A stretch of DNA of 9,041 nt, from contig CAZDGB010000302.1 in NCBI GenBank assembly GCA_964504645.1, forward strand, positions 1-9,041, in the 5' to 3' direction. Origin of the DNA: CAZDGB01 sp964504645 (lineage in GTDB: Bacteria > Planctomycetota > Planctomycetia > Planctomycetales > Planctomycetaceae). Shown here one piece after another: positions 6,766 to 9,041 of the stretch. Below the pieces are notes generated by a model. That model was not told where the DNA came from and searched no databases. It worked only from the letters and a program-made list of their open reading frames with translations. How positions within the stretch are numbered: the first letter of the stretch is position 1; each line of letters begins with the position of its first letter. The position numbers and the translations under genes were made by a program.

Positions 6766-6834
6766 GTTGGAGTGCCGTCTTCAGGCGATTTGCGAGCGGT
6801 GACTGATCTGCCGGCTGAAGCCGGCGACTCCAAC
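6766..6834. repeat. Imperfect inverted repeat with internal palindrome beyond the thiO stop (REP-like; possible terminator)
   Basis: GTTGGAGTGCCGTCTTCAG (6766-6784) pairs with CTGAAGCCGGCGACTCCAAC (6815-6834) with one mismatch and one bulge across a 30-nt spacer. The right arm overlaps a perfect palindrome GCCGGC-TGAA-GCCGGC (6810-6825). The element begins 2 nt past the thiO stop codon on the minus strand, so it may serve as that gene's terminator, although no U-tract follows. Sequences of the form GCCGGCTTCAGCCGGC are common intergenic repeats in planctomycetes (recalled, not searched). Confidence 0.55.
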
Positions 6835-6836
6835 GG

Positions 6837-7931
6837 TCACAATCGGCACTCGTCCGGCAGTTGCACCGCTTCGCCGAGAACAATTTGCCGAATCAGCACC
6901 GCCGTGATGGGCGACATCTGCAAGCCGGAACGGAAATGTCCCGCCGCCACGCAAGCGTTCTTCAAACCGTCGATCCGACCGAGGTACGGTAGTTCGCCCG
7001 CTCGATAGGGCCGCAGCCCGGACCAAGCTTTGACGAACGTTGCCAACTTCAGTGCCGGGACCAAGTTTGTGCCGAAGCGCAGAAGCTCGGCGAGAGCATC
7101 GGCCGTATTTGCTTTGTGAAATCCCACCCGCTCCTCGGTCGAGCCGATCAGAATCTTTCCGTCCGCCCGAGGAACCAGATAACGTTTGGCCTGCTCGATC
7201 ACCACGCGGAACGGCAGCGGGCATTTTTCCAGCAGCACCATCTGGCCCCGGATCGGTTCGACGGAAAATTCGACGGCGGCGTATTTCAATAGCTGAGTGG
7301 ACCACGCGCCGCCGGCGAAGATGAACTCCCCTGCCCGGAAGTCCGCGAGCGGCGTGCGCACCGACCGAATCGTCTCGCCGGACCGCTCCACCCCAATGAC
7401 CGGATGGCCGGGCAAAAGTTTCACGCTCCGACGGACACATCCGGCAGCAAGCGCTTTGAGATGCCGCGGATTGCGGACCTGCCCCATCTCGGGCAGAAAA
7501 AATGCTCTTGTCACATCCGAAGACAGAAACGGCCAGCGCTCGCGGACGTCGACCGACGGAATAGATTCGGTGATCACGCTCTCTTCGACATAACTCGAGA
7601 GCGTTGCGGAGAAAGTGAGGTCAGGCTCATCTACGGCGACCGTCAGTCCACCACAACGGATATAGCCGTTGTCGACTCCAGTCTCTTCGCGCAGCCGCGC
7701 ACTCCATTCCGGCCAGAAGAGATGGCTTGCCGAACGCAAGCGCGCTTCCGGAGTTTTCGCACCAGAGACATCCCCCGGCGGCAGCATCCCGGCGCCGGCC
7801 CACGACGCCTCCTTTCCGATCTCCCCTTGCTCCAAGAGCACGACCGAAACGCCGCGGCCGGCGAGTTCATACGCGATCGACAGCCCGATCACACCGCCGC
7901 CGATGACAATCACATCCGCCATCTGTCCCAT
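6837..7931 (-). CDS. thiO: Glycine oxidase-like FAD-dependent oxidoreductase (ThiO/DAO family)
   Basis: ThiO oxidises glycine to iminoacetate (dehydroglycine) with FAD, feeding thiazole synthesis for thiamine. Related DAO-family enzymes oxidise other amines. The 364-residue product has an N-terminal Rossmann fold, VIVIGGGVIGLSIAYELAGRG (about 7-27), with an acidic ribose-binding residue in LLEQGE, then the ThiO-like EASWAGAGMLPP (41-52). Later come PIRGQM (226-231), GSTEERVGF (263-271), SGLRPYRAGELPYLG (304-318) and GHFRSGLQMSPITA (331-344). Arg307 and Arg334 match by position and context the substrate carboxylate-binding arginines known from Bacillus ThiO. Start: ATG 7931 is used, but ATG 7922 (MADVIVIGGG) is equally possible. 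No thiS, thiG or other thi gene is next to it, so another substrate cannot be excluded. Confidence 0.88.
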   Translation of the reverse strand: MGQMADVIVIGGGVIGLSIAYELAGRGVSVVLLEQGEIGKEASWAGAGMLPPGDVSGAKTPEARLRSASHLFWPEWSARLREETGVDNGYIRCGGLTVAVDEPDLTFSATLSSYVEESVITESIPSVDVRERWPFLSSDVTRAFFLPEMGQVRNPRHLKALAAGCVRRSVKLLPGHPVIGVERSGETIRSVRTPLADFRAGEFIFAGGAWSTQLLKYAAVEFSVEPIRGQMVLLEKCPLPFRVVIEQAKRYLVPRADGKILIGSTEERVGFHKANTADALAELLRFGTNLVPALKLATFVKAWSGLRPYRAGELPYLGRIDGLKNACVAAGHFRSGLQMSPITAVLIRQIVLGEAVQLPDECRL

Positions 7932-7966
7932 GTGCTTTCACGAGTTCTCTGTGGAAAACAATTCCG

Positions 7967-7972
7967 ATCATA
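7967..7972 (-). promoter_or_regulatory. Possible -10 element for thiO
   Basis: TATGAT on the minus strand, 35 nt before the thiO ATG, matches the sigma-70 -10 at 5 of 6 positions. The hexamer 17 nt upstream (TTCCGT, 7990-7995) is a poor -35. Confidence 0.22.
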
Positions 7973-8220
7973 GCCCGCTCGGCGACGCGACGGAAACTCG
8001 GGCGTGCGAACTCGCAAACGTTCATGAAAACGTGCGGCCTTCAATCAACCCTGGCGAGTTCGCGCTCCCCCATTTTTCATCCAAAATTCCGGAATCTGCC
8101 CTTTTCACATTGTGGGCAGACCGCTATCATCGTAAGACTCACAGCCGAACAGGGATGCTGCTGATTCTCGCCTGGGAAACGTGCACGAACTGCAACCCGC
8201 CGATAGTTTCCCTCAATCAC

Positions 8221-8235
8221 GGCGAAGGATTCGCC
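8221..8235. repeat. Short hairpin GGCGAA-GGA-TTCGCC
   Basis: A perfect 6-bp inverted repeat with a 3-nt loop in the thiO-fusA spacer. It is too small to interpret alone, but it is one of several palindromes in this spacer. Confidence 0.35.
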
Positions 8236-8359
8236 AGCCCTCCGATAAATACAGACTGCGAAACTCTTGTAGGTTCCTGACGCCGATGTTGATCTGGGAA
8301 GTGCCACCGCCGATGTTCTTGGCGTGACGGACTAGCAGCCGCCCGACGTGGCGCTGTCA

Positions 8360-8390
8360 GCCGTCACGACGGCAACGCTTTTTGTTGCCG
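8360..8390 (+). promoter_or_regulatory. Two overlapping, mutually exclusive hairpins in the fusA upstream region
   Basis: GCCGT/ACGGC (8360-8373) and CGGCAAC/GTTGCCG (8370-8390, loop GCTTTTT) share bases 8370-8373, so only one can form at a time. They lie about 210 nt before the fusA ATG. Whether they are transcribed with fusA is unknown. Confidence 0.3.
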
Positions 8391-8464
8391 CCGCTGCGGC
8401 CTCTTCGTGCTCAGGGATGCCGTTTCGACACCTCAACGCAGATTGTGTTTTCTGAGCCTGCCGA

Positions 8465-8492
8465 CTGGAAATGTCGGTGTCCGACTTTCCAG
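8465..8492 (+). promoter_or_regulatory. Strong hairpin upstream of fusA
   Basis: CTGGAAA-T-GTCGG (8465-8477), a TGT loop and CCGACTTTCCAG (8481-8492) form a 12-bp stem with a single bulged T, ending 110 nt before the fusA ATG. No T-run follows, so it is not a classic terminator. A leader element or a dispersed palindrome are the options. Confidence 0.45.
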
Positions 8493-8496
8493 GCTG

Positions 8497-8522
8497 ATGT
8501 CACAGTGTCTTATGTCACAGTG
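8497..8522. repeat. Close direct repeat ATGTCACAGTG x2
   Basis: Two exact 11-bp copies (8497-8507 and 8512-8522) with a period of 15 bp lie just after the hairpin and about 80 nt before the fusA start. The arrangement could be a pair of protein-binding half-sites or a local duplication. Confidence 0.45.
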
Positions 8523-8602
8523 CCGGCGTCGCAATTCTGGTGCGGCGTCAAGATTTCGTCCCGTTCCTCTTCGGAACTTCTTGTCGAGCTGAAAACCGTT
8601 CC

Positions 8603-9041
<439 letters not shown>

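Larger units (their letters stand above)
6085..6836. other. 752-bp region without a secure gene, between dtd and thiO
   Basis: Both strands carry open frames here, but none has a recognisable domain or coherent protein-like composition along its length. The stretch contains one small minus-strand ORF with a strong ribosome binding site (6282-6521), a small GAAAAC/GTTTTC hairpin (6335-6349) and an imperfect inverted repeat near its right end (6766-6834). Decayed gene remnants or dispersed repeats are the likeliest content. Confidence 0.5.
7932..8602. other. 671-bp structured spacer between divergent thiO and fusA
   Basis: No intact gene is recognised. The spacer holds a possible -10 for thiO, several hairpins, a close direct repeat upstream of fusA, and short protein-like frames on the minus strand (8077-8130, 8213-8356, 8335-8499) that lack convincing starts. 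Promoters for both thiO and fusA should lie here. The contents fit a mixture of a long fusA leader and decayed or repeated DNA. Confidence 0.5.

Noticed and set aside
7404..8280. Plus-strand frames opposite thiO and running into the spacer
   Set aside because: They are shadows of thiO and continue into sequence without coding character.

Overview
The window is GC-rich bacterial chromosomal DNA. It suggests a member of the Planctomycetes, probably a Pirellula- or Gemmata-like lineage. Three things point there. The Hanks-type kinase has a DFS in place of DFG and a long Pro/Met-rich tail. The elongation factor G start is of the mitochondrial-EFG1/spdEFG1 type known from spirochaetes, planctomycetes and delta-proteobacteria. 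The genes are loosely packed, with long spacers holding GCCGGAAGCG- and GCCGGCTTCAGCCGGC-type inverted repeats. The assignment rests on recognition by eye, not on a search.

Layout: (1) 33-1379, minus: an exported protein with a C-terminal thioredoxin-fold domain that lacks the CxxC cysteines. (2) A divergent spacer, then 1513-2661, plus: an HlyD/RND-type periplasmic adaptor with no pump gene in view. (3) 2662-2871: a spacer with a perfect 15-bp inverted repeat. (4) 2872-4308, plus: a cytoplasmic Ser/Thr kinase, followed after 57 bp by (5) accA (4366-5379, plus), the carboxyltransferase alpha subunit of acetyl-CoA carboxylase. (6) dtd (5635-6084, minus), convergent with accA, encoding D-aminoacyl-tRNA deacylase. 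(7) 6085-6836: no secure gene, but one small ORF with an excellent Shine-Dalgarno and an imperfect inverted repeat. (8) thiO (6837-7931, minus), an FAD-dependent glycine-oxidase-like protein. (9) 7932-8602: a long structured spacer with several hairpins, a direct repeat and scraps of protein-like reading frame. (10) The first 146 codons of fusA (8603 to the window end, plus).

The genes do not form one pathway. AccA (fatty-acid synthesis), Dtd (chirality proofreading), ThiO (thiamine/glycine metabolism) and EF-G are housekeeping. The thioredoxin-like protein and the adaptor are cell-envelope proteins, and the kinase is a signalling protein. The only plausible same-strand unit is kinase-accA, possibly with the adaptor upstream. 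No mobile element, CRISPR array, tRNA or rRNA was recognised. The points most worth following are the kinase family (altered DFG, degenerate Gly-rich loop, Met/Pro tail), the EF-G paralogue type, and the repeat- and hairpin-rich spacers.
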